The position numbers and the translations under genes are program-made. From Artemia franciscana (Eukaryota; Arthropoda; Branchiopoda; Anostraca; Artemiidae), in contig NC_088883.1 in assembly GCF_032884065.1 (NCBI RefSeq), forward strand, positions 29,711,355 through 29,775,354: a DNA stretch of 64,000 bases, written 5' to 3'. Under the pieces are notes generated by a model. The model was not told the DNA's origin. It ran no database searches and was given only the letters and a program-made list of their open reading frames with translations. This document shows, piece by piece, positions 37,107 through 50,138 of the stretch; position 1 is the stretch's first letter; every line of letters begins with the position of its first letter.

Positions 37107-38350
37107 CAATTCGTGGTAACGAACTGTAGTAAGGAGCGACCCGTCTCAATAGTAACTAAAACTCTAAAAAATGGAATTTTGATACCAATAACTACATCAA
37201 AAGATTCAAAGTTTTAATTCTAAATAAATATACAAGTTTCATCAAGTTTATTTTTACCCATCAAAAGTTATGAGCCTGAGAAAATTTGCCTTATCTTAAA
37301 AAATAGGGCAAAACACCCCCTAAAAATCATAGAATCTTAACAAAAACCACACCATCAGATTCAACGTATCAGAGAACCCTGTTGTAGAAGTTTCAAGCTC
37401 CTATCTACAAAAATGTGGAATTTTGTATTTTTTGCCAGAAGGCTGATCACAGAAGCGTGTTTATTTGTTTGTTTTTTTTGTTTTGTTTTATCCCAGGGGT
37501 GATCGTATCGACCCAGTGGTCTTAGAATTTAGTGAGAGGGCTCATTCTAACGGAAATGAAAAGTTAACTGCCCTTTTCAAGTAACCAAAAAAATTGGACG
37601 GCACCTAGGCCTTCACTCTTTACGCTAAAGTATTTTTAGTAATTTCAACTATTTATTCTACGGCGTTTGTGATTCAGGGGTCATTCTGAATGAATTGGGA
37701 CAAAATTTAAGCTTTAGTGTAAAGAGCGAGGTACTGACGAGGGGTGACCCCCCTCATATATGTAATAAAAACATGAAAATACAAAAGTTCGCTACGTAAG
37801 CTAATTTATAAGTTACGTATATCTTTTACTAATAAAAACATAGGTAAAAAATTAAAAGTTCTAGTTGCCTTTTTAAGTAACCAAAAAATCGGAAGGCAAC
37901 TAGGCTTCCTCCCCCACTCTTTTTTTTTCTCAAAATCATTCGATCAAAACTATGAGAAAGCCATTTAGCCAAAAAAATTAAATATGCAAATTTCGTTTTA
38001 ATTATTCCTCTGCGGAGAGCCAAAATCAAAACATGCATTGATTAAAAAACGTTCAGAAATTTAATAAAAAAAACAATTTTTTTTAACTAAAAAAGGAGCG
38101 ACATTAAAACTTAAAACGAACAGAAATTACTTCGTATATGAAAGGGGCTGCTTCCTCATCAACGTCCCGCTCTTTACGCTAAAGTTTTTTACTGTTTTAA
38201 AAAGTAGAGTTGAGAGAAACAAACAAACTTTAGCGTAAAGAGCGGGACGTTGATGAGGAAGCAGCCCCTTTCATATACGAAGTAATTTCTGTTCGTTTTA
38301 AGTTTTAATGTCGCTCCTTACTTTCAGTTAAAAAAAATTGTTTTTTTTAA
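37107..38350 (+). repeat. Composite foldback repeat, copy 1 (X-B-linker-A)
   Basis: Starts TCGTGGTAACGAACTGTAGT, which contains a short palindrome (GTTCG...CGAAC type). Module X follows (GAGCCTGAGAAAATTTGCCT, AATCTTAACAA, TTTCAAGCTCCTAT, AAAATGTGGAA, TTTTTTGCCAGAAG, CCCAGGGGTGATCGTATCGA). Then comes a degenerate long-loop core B (about 37610-37770), a linker (TTAAGTAACCAAAAAATCGG, GAGAAAGCCATTTAGCC, GCGGAGAGCCAAAATC) and the short-loop core A (38066-38350), which is a ~285-base foldback. The same order is found at 47174-48874. Confidence 0.88.
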
Positions 38351-40179
38351 TTTAATATATACAACACCTACACAAAAAATAACTATATTTTGTGACTGGT
38401 TGGTACTGAGTGGGTAAAAAATTTCTGAAGTAATATTCTTGTTGCATTCCGTTTCCGTGGTTAACTCAAGTGGTGTGAAATTTCACTTTTTTCAACATTT
38501 TATTAGTAAATGTTTGAAAAATCAATGCCATTCCGCTGATTCAAACTGAGAATTCAACCAGCTAGATAAAAAAAAAATAAACACATAATTATTTGCCTTC
38601 TTTTAAAAACAATTTTTCGAAAATCTATCTTAAATGGTTATTCCGACCTTTGAAGGAGTATTTCGACTCATATACTAAGTTTTAAGCATATACCTATATG
38701 AACCTTTATTAAAGTTCTAAAGAGTTTGGCCTTTATTTTAATGCCTAAGAATGAACAGAAGAGGTGAAATGTAATATAGTGCATAACTTCAATTAGATGA
38801 AATTAGGCAGTAAACTTGCCACTATTCGCTCACCGAAATTCAAAAAGTAAATTAACAATGTTTGCACTTCTCATACATCCACTTTCTTCTATAAAAATCC
38901 CCTAAAAACCAAAAACGTTGTAAAAACCACCCCACTTCGCAAAAAAAAAGTAAACCTAAATTTTGTGACAGCCGATAAAAGTAATGATATCTACTTGTTC
39001 GCCTCAGGGCCACAGCAAGACTCGAAGACAAATTTTTAACAGTAAAAAAGTTTAAATATTTTGCTTGTCCGCCTCGTTGTGACAGGACGGTCCTAAATAC
39101 ATTTCGACAGCCTGAAGAAGTTAGGCTTTAAATTTCCCCTCCTTGTTGTTACGGAATGAAGATTTTCACCTCCCAGTTGGCTTTCGTGGTAATACAGATA
39201 GATCCCCTTGATAAACCTAAATTTAATTAAATACTTTTAGGAGGTATGCATCATCAGAAAAATCTAACAGAGACCACACAAAGTAACTGACACTTTTTTC
39301 CAAACTTATTTGCAAAAAGATAGTCTTCATAATTAAGACTTACTAAAAACTAAGCTATTAAAAACCAATTACACAAAAGTAACTTCCGTCCCAACCCAAA
39401 GCAGAGCAATCAGTCCCAATCCCAAATCCACCACTACGCTAAGGGGGGGGGGGCTTGTCTCCATCGACTCCACCTGAATCCGCCCCTGACAATAAGTCTA
39501 TAATTGAATATATGGAATAAATTCAAGTTCCAAGTCTAAGATCATTTATGATCATCACTAATCCTTTTCGTCACCTGGTCGATCATAGCGGGCGTAGAGT
39601 GTGGGCTTTTAGAACCTTGCCCACCTTTGAAATCCAATGACTAAAATCGACTTATTTTATATAGACTGATTTTGCCTTGAATATGCTTAGCATAAAAAAC
39701 CTGCTGAAATTTCAGAAAATTAAACCTAAACTTATTTTAAACTTGTTCTGAATTTATCAAGCTCAATTGGATGATGATGGAATGCTAGTGACCTTAATGA
39801 TTCTATTTCCTTCTATTCCCATATTAAAGCATAAGACATTTGCTACTATATAGTTTCGTGCTGTCATTTCCTAGCATTTTTATATTTTCTGAAATTTTGG
39901 ACCTTCTGCCCAAAGGGCAAAACAGGTTTGTACATTTTTTTTTTAAATTGGCCCGTTTTACCGTAGGCATCATATAACACAAGTTTGTCGCTAAAATTGG
40001 GTTTTCGGTTCCCGTGCTGCTGATCTTCTGGGAGGGGGTCTAAAATTAGGATAATAGTTTGCTAATATCGAGATCCAGAGACATCTAAAGTTTGGATATA
40101 AATTCATTCCTTTGCACAGTTAAGAAAAAATCCATGTGAAATATAATAAATCTGACTCTTAGGGAAGGGATACCATGCA
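38351..40179. other. Intron a2-b2, no gene recognised
   Basis: No coding evidence. GGGGGGGG run at about 39445 and several T runs only. Confidence 0.4.
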
Positions 40180-41125
40180 TCAGGGTTACGTGGGGGGATC
40201 TTTCAATGGAAGAATTTATCATGGGGGAAGAGAATTTCCATGAAGGGGGTGCTGGATTTTCAAGCATTATTTAAATAACAATGCGAAATTAAATTAAAAC
40301 AAGTTTTTTCAACTGAAAGTAAGGAGCAACATTACAACTTGAAACGAACAGAAACTATTACGTATATGACGGGGTTTGTCCCCTGCTCAATACCTGGCTC
40401 TTTACGCTAAGGTATTTTTGGTAGTTTCAAAAGAACTCTTTATTCTAATTAAACGACCTTTGTGATTCAGGGGCCATTCTTAAGGAATTGGAACAAAATT
40501 CAAACTTTAGTGTAAAAACCGAGGCATTGAAAAGAGGGCGAACCTCCTCATATACATAATAAAGATATACGAATATAGAAGTTCGTTACTTAAGTTAATT
40601 AGTAAGTTACGTATATTTATTACTGATAAAAACGTTCGTAGATAAAATTAAAACTTGTTGTGGCCTTATTAAGTAACCAAAAAAATTGTATGGTGACTAG
40701 GCCCCCTCCCCCAGCCCTTTTTCTCAAAATTTTCCGAACAAAAAAGCAAAAGTAAAATGCAAATTAAATTTTAATTATTCATGTACGGTGAGCAATAATC
40801 ACAAACTGCATTAATTCAAAAACGTTCAGAAATCAAATAAAAAACAAGTTTCTTAACTGAAAGTAAGGAACGATGATAAAACTTAAAACGAACAAAAATT
40901 ATTCAGTATATGAAAGGAGATGTCCCCTTCTCAACGCCCCGCTCTTTACACAAAAGTTTCCCTCTTTGTCACAACTCTACTTTTTAAAACAATAAAACTT
41001 TAGCGTAAAGAGTGGGGCGTTGAGGAGGGGCAGCCCTTTTCATATTCAGAATAATTTGTGTTCGCTTTAAGTTTTAATGTCGCTCCTTACTGTCAGTTAA
41101 ACAAAAACTTGTTTTTTTATTTAAG
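40180..41125 (+). repeat. Composite foldback repeat, copy 2 (G-rich, B, linker, A)
   Basis: The G-rich leader GGGGGGATCTTTCAATGGAA with TTTATCATGGGGGAAGAGAA precedes the long-loop core B (40290-40560; TTCTAATTAAACGACCTTTG and CAGGGGCCATTCTTAAGGAA in the loop). The linker (AAGTAACCAAAAAAATTG, GTTCAGAAATCAAATAAA) and the short-loop core A (40840-41120) follow. Module X is absent here. Confidence 0.85.
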
Positions 41126-42335
41126 CTTTTTAAAGAAGTATCTTGACCATTTACATTATGTAATGTTGCACTCCAGCGTATTAAAAACCGAATAAAAAGG
41201 GCATTCTAGCATTTTCTGAAATTTGATAATGTTGTCAAAAGGGGATAATAGGTATGTGCATATTTTTTTTTAATTAGATTAACGCATGCACCCTAAACTT
41301 AGGCCACCCTAAATATTTTATAATAAAAAAGTTCTGGAAATAAAAAGAACCTTCTGAATTTCAGGAATTTTTATGTTTGGATAATATTTAATTAAAATCC
41401 AATTTTAATGTATACTGAGTCTAAACTTGTTCTGATTTTTTAACTTTCAATATATACTCAGTTTAAACTTGTTCTGATTTTCAATTTCTGTTTGGTATCA
41501 CCGTACTGTTATTTTTTAAATTATACTCCAATAATAATTTTTATGCTCCAAATATTTTTTTAAATTATACGTACCGTACTGTTATTCCTATTCCGTTCGA
41601 ATTCAAGTACCAGAGGTTTAGTTCTTATTTTGGGAGGTTTAGTTTATTATTATTAGAGGTTTAGTTTATTTCTTTTTTGTCAGAGTTTTTAAAGAGATTT
41701 ACCCAAATAACAGGCAAAAATAAATTCACTCATAGAATGTAAACTGCATCTGATCAAAAACATTTTGAACGAAGAAATCAAACCTTAAAAAAACGAAATT
41801 ACCATGAACAATCAAGCCAAGATTAAAACAAACGTAAGTTAGCACCAATTTCCATTGGTCCCTTTCTAATGGCACCCTAATGGCTAGATTACCATTCGTG
41901 CTGCTCAACATGATACATTTGACAGTCTAAATGTTTTTCTGTAAAATTCAAAAATATGAAAATTAACAAAATATAAGTTTTTGGGGGATAAGAATCGTCT
42001 TCATGATCTAAAATTAACTTTCCACGATTAATTTAATTTTAAATTTTAAAAAGGTGTCGTTGTCTCACTATATTCTACCTTTTTAATCCATCAATCTAAA
42101 TCTATAAAGATTGATAGATGAATCAAGCTTTCAAAAATGTGACACGTAACCAGTGAAACTTAAGTGACTTAAGTGGCTTAGTGAAACTTAAGTGACTTAG
42201 TCTTGAAGCAACACCATTCCCTAAGAATGTTCCGATCCAAAAAAAATATATTTCCAGAGAAAAAAAATCATAATCGCTCAAAATAGGTTCAATTCACGAC
42301 AATTAGTCAAAAATGTTTTAGCTTCAATAGACTAC
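41126..42335. other. Intron a2-b2, no gene recognised
   Basis: Short local duplications such as AAACTTGTTCTGATTTT (41430, 41465) and GAAACTTAAGTGACTTA (42155, 42182). No gene. Confidence 0.45.
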
Positions 42336-42555
42336 CTGGACTTTTTCTAAGCACTTCGCTCAAATTTCTGCTGTCTAAGAAATATTCTCGGTATGAGCTA
42401 ATATCATCTTGTGATCCAGTGTCATCCATGGATAGCCTCGACGTAATGAAAGAACGAATGCTTTCAATCAATGGATGTGGATTTTCTTCAGGGAGTCTTT
42501 CCACAGAATCCTCTTCATTTGGAGTAGGACGATACCATGGGTTTTGAGGAGGGTT
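42336..42555 (-). CDS. FAS1 gene exon a2 (linker and domain N-terminus)
   Basis: 73 codons plus one base; starts in phase 0 after acceptor ATCTTTTTGTAG and ends in phase 1 at AAAAGTCCAG before donor GTAGTC (42335 downward). A short Pro-rich linker (NPPQNPWYRPTPNEEDSVER) leads into the first helices of the domain: LIESIRSFITSRLSMDDTG, DISSYREYFLDSRNLSEVLR. The segment LIESIRSF and YREYFL-S-NLS is shared with a1, so the two exons are paralogues by duplication; a2 has a five-residue insertion in the loop. Follows exon c3 and precedes exon b2. Confidence 0.9.
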
Positions 42556-43315
42556 CTACAAAAAGATACGAGGAAATAATTTCAGGGGTTATGACTCAGT
42601 GCTGTTCCTGGCGGGGAGCAGCTGAGGAAATTGCCTTGAGCAACGTAGCCTGCGGGGCGTGGTGGCTGGTTAATTGCCCACATTGATCTAGTTTTCACTT
42701 TGAGTCGGCTAGTTTTGCTTATATTTGAGTCAGGAGGGGAGTGTTTTTATTAAGTTTTCTCCAGACGCCACCAACCCCAGGAACGGTTCTGCTGTGACCA
42801 CAAGTCAGAACAATCAAGACAAACCTTAGGAGCTGAATTTGCTGATTGGAGAAATGTGACAATTTGGTTGGAATGAATGATGTAATGTTAAGCGAACAGT
42901 ACTTGAAAAATAGCATAATCCGATTCAGAGTTATGTCGATTTTTTGTTGAAACCGTCGGAATTGCTTTAAATCTGAACACTTGAGATAGCCAAGTTTTAG
43001 AGTTTCTGAGACCGTCTGATTTAAATATGAGATATAAGCATATTTATTTTAAAGTACAGCCAATTTATTAATTGGCTGTATTACATATTTTAACATATTT
43101 ATATTTATTTTAAAGATATTTATTATATATGTGCTATATTTATCCCTTTGATTAATCCTTTAATCCTTTAACATATTTATTAATAAATATGATATTATTA
43201 ATTTATTAATTATATAGGATTTATTAATAATATAGGATTAATCCTATATTAATCCTTTAACATATTTATTTTAAAGGCGTCAGAATGACGCCTTTAACCG
43301 TTAAACCGTTTTTTT
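42556..43315. other. Intron c3-a2, AT-rich
   Basis: Runs like TATTTATTTTAAAG and TTAATCCTTTAACATATTTA recur between 43030 and 43280, forming an irregular AT-rich local repeat. No gene. Confidence 0.5.
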
Positions 43316-43880
43316 AGGATTTATCTTTTGATTGCTATACAACTATTAGGATCTTTTTTAATGCTTAAAGTATCTCCTTGTCACCATACTGAATTGTGAA
43401 AAGAAACAAATAGAAAGCTTTTCCTGTTTACAGAAAAAGGTGAACCAAACGATTGTACAGCCAATTCGCCTGTATCATTATTCAAGTACTTCAACAATTA
43501 ATAGGATACTACAACCGTGTGTTATTGAAAGATAGCCTGACTTTAGGCTTCTAAAACCGTCTGATGTAACTATGAAATAAAGGCGTGGTTCATTTAAGTA
43601 CCTAAGACATCAGAATAAAAGTATTTTTAACCCCGTGGCTCCATCTTCATACCTGAAATCCTAAATTTTCCAGGATTTTTCATGATATACAACTGCTAGG
43701 ATCTTTCTTATTGCTCAAAGTATCTCCTTTACCATACTGAATCGTGAAAAGAAACAAGTGGAAAGCTTTTCTTGTTTACAGAAAAAGGCGAACCGAACGA
43801 TTGTACTGCCTAATTCGCCTGTACAATCTTGTCAAGTATTTCAACAAATAGGAGTTACAACAACAAGTATTTCAACCATG
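43316..43880. repeat. Direct duplication, ~340-bp spacing
   Basis: About 43330-43530 and about 43680-43870 share ATACAACT-TTAGGATCTTT, AAAGTATCTCCTT, CCATACTGAAT-GTGAAAAG, GAAAGCTTTTC-TGTTTACAG and CGATTGTAC. A third, shorter relic of the preceding part (GACCGTCTGAT-TAA-TATGA) is at 42993 and 43555. Moderately diverged. Confidence 0.85.
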
Positions 43881-45729
43881 TTCTACTGAAATAAATATAG
43901 TCTTGTGAGAATATATCGAAATTAAGTAGAAAATGGCTATTTTACGAATTAGAAGAGACAAAGAATCTTATTGATGTGTCAGTGGCCAACTAAAGGGATA
44001 AATATAGCACAATAATATAGCCTAATTGGACTTTCTAAAAATACATTCCTACAGATAAGCCAATTAAGTAGTAATTTGAAGTCTTTAATATTGAAGAATT
44101 TTAATAATAAATGATATTAATAGGTGCACAGCTTGGATTTTTAGCTGTTCGGTGATATATCCTTTTTTCAGTTTTATTACGGTAATATGGTACTAGGGTT
44201 ATATTTCTACACTGCTTTGATCATCCCATTGTTGTTTTTGCCCAGCTGACTGCCAATTAATGACAGTACTTTTTTTTACAGCAATCAGAAAAATTATAAT
44301 TTTTCGCTCAATATTTGCTGATTTTTCCAGCTTGTTCTTTATTTTTAAACTTGGGGTCCGCTAAGTGTTAAAACTGCATACCTACATCGAACATATTTAG
44401 CATTTATTGAGTTGTTGGATTATCTAAATTTCTCAAGACGGTATGTGGTTGCAGAAGTTCCAACTTAACTAATTAGAAGAATCAGATATAATTTTCACTA
44501 TTCTTGGTACTTTAACCTTTTGATGCTATCTTAGAATCTCCGAGTTTTTTCTTAGAAACCAAAAATGGTTCATTTAACAATCGAAGAATATAATTCTAAT
44601 CTTTTGAAAATGAACTACGGTATGTTATGGCTGAAGAGGTATCAAAGTGAATACGGAACATACTTTTTTTTGTCACTTCTAAAGAAAATGATTTATCAGT
44701 ATGGCCGAGCTAGAGTCGAATCCCTTACTTGGCCTGGTAAAATATAATTTTTTTTAATTAACTATGCATACAGTGGTCCATCAGTGTAAGCAATTAGGTA
44801 AAATAGGTTCAAGTAAAACAAAAAACCAAAAAAGATCAAATAAACTAATTTAGGAAAATAATTGAAGCCAGTTGAGCTTAGCTAGTTTATTAAGTCTTCC
44901 CCCCGGCTGGTGTATAAGGTAACAACAGCACCTTTCCATGACAAAATATCAAGGGTTGTAAACTAGGAATCTGTCAGTGGCGGTGCAAACAGCATGACGA
45001 CAGCCTGAAGATTGATAAATATGCAATTCTATCTCTAAACTGTGGTCCCACATCCAACTAAAACAATTCCAATAGCCTTTAAAGCTTGTGCTAAGTAATA
45101 CAAAGTGGAGAGAATAAAAAACATGGCGGTTTGCCATAACTCATTTATACTACTCCTATTCTTATCAACAACAATCTTATTTACGAGGAAGAAAGAGGGA
45201 ATATAAAGGTTAAGTCCTAAATAAAAGCTGCAACTACTTCTACTTGTAAAGGCTAATTGCAGCACTAAGCTACCTGATCCTCGCAAATACGCGCATAGTC
45301 TTGACCCCCCCCCCATTTTATTTAAAGGTTTATTTTTTATCGCCTGCCATGAAGTTGAGATTTCCTTTTTATCTTTCGCTCTTAATTACAACAAAAGAAT
45401 AAGAAAGGTGGCAGCATAGCACAACTCAATTGTACCACTTTTAGTTTTTCTTATACACTACACTTACCTAAAAGGACAGCGAAAGGAAAAATTTTGAAAA
45501 GTTGTAGGAAATTGCAGCTCAATAGCTACTACTACTACTTTTAACGGAACACTGCAGCACGGGCCGTCTTAGGGTATCACAGCTGCACATGCATCTCTCT
45601 AAATACAAATCTTTTCAAAGCCTCATTTTTTATCCTCTTCAATGAAGCTCCAATTCTATTAAATCTTTCACCGTGAATTAAAAGAGAAACAGATAGATGA
45701 GAATAAAAAAGTGGCAAGATACCACCACT
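43881..45729. other. Intron c3-a2, no gene recognised
   Basis: Two loosely similar stretches near 45400 and 45680 (AGAATAA-AAAGTGGCA and ACTACT-CTTTTA) seem to be early relics of the polypurine array that follows. Confidence 0.4.
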
Positions 45730-46945
45730 TAATTATACCACTGGCAGTATTGGTAATAGCAGTACTGTTTAAAAGAAAAGGAAAGGAAGAAATGAAAAAG
45801 GGAGTAAACTGCTAATCCCTAACTACTGCTACAAGTAGAAAAGGAAAAGGAAAGAAATTCAAAAGAAAAGTAAAAGGAAGGAATGAAAGAAGAAATAAAC
45901 TGGTATTCCCTAACTACTGCTACTAGAAGAAAAGAAAGAGGAAGGAATGAAAAGGAAATTCGTTCCTTCTAAAAGGAAATTTTAAAATAAAAGGAAAAGG
46001 AAGGAATGAAAAAAGGAGTAAACTGCTATTCCCTAACTACTGCTATTAAAAGGAAAGGAAAAGGAAGGAAGGAAAAGGAAATTCATTCCTTCTAAAAAGA
46101 AACATAAAAGAAAAGAAAAAGGAAGGAATGAAAAATGGAGAAAATGGCTTTTCTCTAAGTACTGCTACTAAAAGAAAAGAAAGACAAGGAATGAAAAGGA
46201 AATTCATTCCTTTTAAAAGGAAATTCAAAAGAAAAAGAAAAGGAAAAAATGAAAAAAGGAGTAAACTGCTATTCCCTAAGTACTGCTGCTAAAAGAAAAG
46301 GAAAAGGAAGGAATGAAAAGGAAATTTATTTCCTCTAAAATGAAATTTACAAGAAAAGTAAAAATAAGGAATGGAAAAAAGAAGTAAACTGGTAATCCGT
46401 AACTACTGCTATAAGTAGAAAAGGAAAAGGAAAGAGTGAAAATGAAATTCAAAACAAAAGGAAAAGGAAGGAATAAAAAAAGGAGTAAACTGCTATTCCC
46501 TAACTTCTGCTACTAAAAGAAAAGAAAGAGAAAGAAATGAAAAGGAAATTCGTTATTCTAAAAGGTAAAAGAAAAGGAAAGGGAAGGAATGAAAAGGAAA
46601 GGGAAGGAATGAAAAAGGAGTAAACTGCTATTCCCTAGGTACTGCTACTAAAAAAAGGGAAAAGGAATGAATGAAAAACGGATGCTGCTAAAAAAAGGAA
46701 AAGGAAGGAATGAAAAGGAATGAAAAGAAAATTTGTCTCTTCTACAAGGAAATTTAAAAGAAAAGGGAAAGGAGGGAATGAAAAAAGGAGCAAACTGTTA
46801 TTTCCTAACTACTAGTACTGAAAGGAAAGGAACAGGAAGGAACAAAAAGGAAATTCATTCCTTATAAAAAGGAAATTTAAAAGAAAAGGAAAACAAAGGA
46901 ATGAAAAATGGGGTAAGCTGTTGTTCCCTAACTACTGCTGCTAAT
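45730..46945. repeat. Polypurine (A/G) tandem array, ~11 copies
   Basis: Units of about 90-130 bases alternate a short mixed word (GTAAACTGCTATTCCCTAAC, TACTGCTACT) with long runs of A and G (GAAAAGGAAGGAATGAAAAA, GGAAATTCATTCCTTCTAAA). Copies of AAACTG-TA-TCCCTAA lie near 45807, 45897, 46019, 46140, 46262, 46384, 46487, 46620, 46790 and 46913. The plus strand has almost no C or T for long runs, a composition that can form triplex DNA. Confidence 0.9.
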
Positions 46946-47173
46946 ACTTCTGATGACGCATTACAGACTCATGTTACCAGAGGCCCACGGCTGCAAGCAC
47001 TCTTCCTCTACCCCAATCTGTTTAAAGCTTCACGCCTTATCCCTCTTATGGGGTTTCTGTTTTCTTTAAGCCCTTTTTATACTTTCGTTCCTTATTAGAT
47101 CCTGTTTGACTTATTCTGTAGAGTTAGCTATCTCCTATTGCTTGAAGCAATTTTAAAGTGTATTCAATTATAT

Positions 47174-48874
47174 CAAACAGTTCGTGGTAACGAACTGTAG
47201 TGAAAAGCGACCCGGCTCAATAGTAAACGAAACTCTAAAAAACAAAATTTTGATACTAAGAGATACATCAAAAGAATTGGATTTTTATGCTGATTTTAAA
47301 TATATAAGTTTCGTCAAATTTAGTCTTTGTCATCAAAAGTTAAGAGCCTGAGAAAATTTGCCTTATTTTGGAAAATAGGGAGAAACGCCCCATAAAAGTC
47401 ATAGAATCTTAACAATCACACCATGAAATTCAGCGCATCAGAGAACCCTACTGTTAAGGTTTCAAGCTCCTATCCACAAAAATGTGGAACTTCGTATTTT
47501 TTGCCAGAAGACCAGTCACGGGTGCTTGTTTATTTGTTTTTTTGTTTTTTTTTCCCAGGGGTCATCGTATCGACCAATTGGTCCTAAAATGTCGCGAGAG
47601 GGCTGATTCTAATGGAAACGAAAAGTTCTAGTGCCCTTTTTAAGTAACCAAAAAAATTGGAGGGCACCTAGGCCCCCTCCCACGCTCATTTTTTTCCCAA
47701 AGTAAACGGATCAAAATTTTGAGATAGCCATTTTGTTCAGCATAATCGAAAACCATAATAACTATGTCTTTGGGATGACTTACTCCCCCACAGTTCCTGG
47801 GGGAGGGGCTGCAAGTTACAAACTTTGCCCAGTGTTTACATACAGTAATGGTTATTGGGAAGTGTACAGACGTTTTTCAGGGGGATAATTTTGGTTTGGG
47901 GGGGGGGGTTGAGGGGAGGGGGCTATGTGGGGGGATCTTTCTTTGGAGGAATATGTCATGGGGGCAGAGAAATTTAAGGAAGGGGGCACAGGATTTTCTA
48001 GCATTATTATAAAAAAAAACAATGAAAAAATAAATACGAAAAAGTTTTCTCAACTGAAAATAAGAAGCAGCATTAAAACTTAAAACGAACAGAGGTTATT
48101 ACGCATATGAGGGGTTCATATCCTCCTAAATACCTCACTCTTTACGCTAAAGTGTTTTTAGTAATTTAAACTATTTATTTTACGGCCGTTCAGGTTCAGG
48201 GGTCATTCTTAAAGAGTTAGGACAAAATTTAAGCTTTAGCGTAAAGACTGAGGTATTAGCAAGGGGACAAATCCCCCTCATATACATAATAAAAATGTAA
48301 GAATTTAAAAGTTCGTTACGTAAGTTAATTCTTAAGTTACGTATATTTTTTACTTTAATAAAAACGTTCGTTAAAAATTAAAAGTTCTAGTTGCCTTTTC
48401 ACGTAACCAAAAAATTAGAGGGCAACTAAGCCTCCCCCCTTTTTTCTCAAAATCGTGTGATCAAAACTAAGAGAAAGCCATTTGGCCAAAAAAAGAATTA
48501 ATCTGCAAATTTCATTTTCATAATCTATATGCGGAGAGCCAAAATCAAACATGCATTAATTCAAAAACGCTCAGAAATTAAATTAAAAAAAAACTAGTTT
48601 TTTTTAAACTGAAAGTAAGGAGCGACATTGGAGCTTAAAACGAACAGAAATTACTCCGTGTATGAAAGGGGCTATTCCCTTCTCAACGCCCCACTCTTTA
48701 CGCAAAATTTTTTTACTGTTTAATAAAGTAGAATTGAGACAATGAGTCAAACTCTAGCGTAAAGAGCAGGGCCTTGAGAAGGGAACAGCCCCTTTCATAC
48801 ACGGGGTAATTTTAGTTCGTTTTAAGTTTTAATGTCGTTCCTTACTTTCAGTTAAAAAAACTAGTTTTTTTTTA
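47174..48874 (+). repeat. Composite foldback repeat, copy 3 (X, G-rich, B, linker, A)
   Basis: Fullest copy. Starts AACAGTTCGTGGTAACGAAC, then module X (as at 37107), a G-rich piece (GGGGGGATCTTTCTTTGGAG, ATGTCATGGGGGCAGAG; about 47900-48000), the long-loop core B (48040-48300), a linker (TTCACGTAACCAAAAAATTA, GAGAAAGCCATTTGGCC) and the short-loop core A (48586-48874) with ACTAGTTTTTTT at both ends. Nothing in it encodes a transposase that I recognise. Confidence 0.9.
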
Positions 48875-49373
48875 ATGTGATCTTATCTTAAAGTAATGTG
48901 TTAATTAAGTTTCTACAACAAATTCATTTATTTTATTAAGTTTTGGTTGATTGACAGATCAATCAGTTCCGTGGTTTGTGGTTATTGTCAGATTTTGGTC
49001 TTTCGTTTGCTTGTAAACTCATTAAGTTGTAATGGTAGATTGGCGTTAGTTTATTTAAATAGTCCTCTTACCACTAAAAATTAACATTTAATTACTTTTA
49101 TCTACTTTTAAATAATTATTTAATTATTAATTATTAATTATTTAATCTACTTTTAAAGATACAAGAGAATCTGAAGAAAAAAAAGCTCACTTGTTAAATA
49201 CGCTTATAAAACGTGGCACGTAGGAGTTTACAAATCTGTTCGCGCGCCACTTAACGGTTTATTGTTATGCCTATTAATTCTGCTGATCTATAAAAACGGT
49301 AGAAAAATAGATCGGTACTTCTTGTCCGCTAGTAGCGTTTCCCCAACTTTCATTATTAAACCTTGTCTTCGAG

Positions 49374-49520
<147 letters not shown>

Positions 49521-49806
49521 TATATATTTTATAATAGCAAGAGAAAAAGGTCTTCACTGTCATTTAGTGGTAAGTTGTCTAAATGTTGTTCCAATTTTAT
49601 TTATTAAATTTATATTTAATTTAAATTTGTGTTTAAATATATTTAAATTTGTATTTCTTTTGAGCTTGTTTCTGCATAAAAATAGTCAGGGACATATGCG
49701 TACTTGCAGTATATGAGAGCCATTTTGAAATTTAAATCACATTCTAGTCTAGTTTGAATAAACCAGGCTTCTAGCATACAAAGTCCTCGTGTCAGCCCTA
49801 CAACAG

Positions 49807-49870
49807 CTAGGATCGAACCCCGGTCCCGATGTCTTCAAGCAGATATCGAACCATTGTACCATCATAGGCA
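49807..49870 (-). repeat. tRNA-like SINE head or tRNA relic
   Basis: On the minus strand the sequence contains a box-A-like TGGTACAATGGTTCGATAT and a perfect box B GGGTTCGATCC inside the T-arm-like CCGGGGTTCGATCCTAG. The 3' acceptor arm does not pair with the 5' start (TGCCTAT), so I call it a tRNA-derived SINE head, not a functional tRNA. It resembles the head of the unit at 60640. Confidence 0.6.
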
Positions 49871-49995
49871 CAAATAAAATGAAACTTATTAATGACACTC
49901 TTTTGGGAAACCATGGGAGGATAAGAAGTAATATTCTACCTCCTCCTCAATATATATTTTAAGGGAAATAATTTTAATTTTTAATACAGACTTAC

Positions 49996-50138
49996 CTTTT
50001 CGTGAAACTCATCAAGTGCTTTGTTCATCTCATTGAGGTCTACAAACACAATACTGTCTGTATTTATATAAGGGGCAATAGGATCACTCAGACCTTCCAA
50101 AGAAGTTACGATTGCTTCGTCAGCTAGTATTATAGAAT
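49996..50138 (-). CDS. FAS1 gene exon c3 (domain C-terminus)
   Basis: Two bases plus 47 codons. Acceptor ATTGTTTTATAG precedes 50138; donor GTAAGT starts at 49995 after CACGAAAAG. The first two bases complete an Asp codon from exon b3; the exon ends in phase 0. Protein: SIILADEAIVTSLEGLSDPI, then APYINTDSIVFVDLNEMNKA and LDEFHEK, where NTDSIVFVD is the H2-like box and the last residues form a helix. Same length as c4 (143 bases), while c1 and c2 differ, which suggests c3 and c4 belong to an older pair of domains. Next exon on the transcript is a2. Confidence 0.9.

Noticed and set aside
45035-45316. 93-codon minus-strand ORF
   Set aside because: Hydrophobic, unspecific composition; no homologue that I can recognise and no splice context fitting the host gene's phase pattern.
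49807-49870. Functional tRNA gene on the minus strand
   Set aside because: Box B is perfect but the acceptor stem does not pair and the anticodon arm is unclear, so a tRNA-derived SINE head or relic is more likely.
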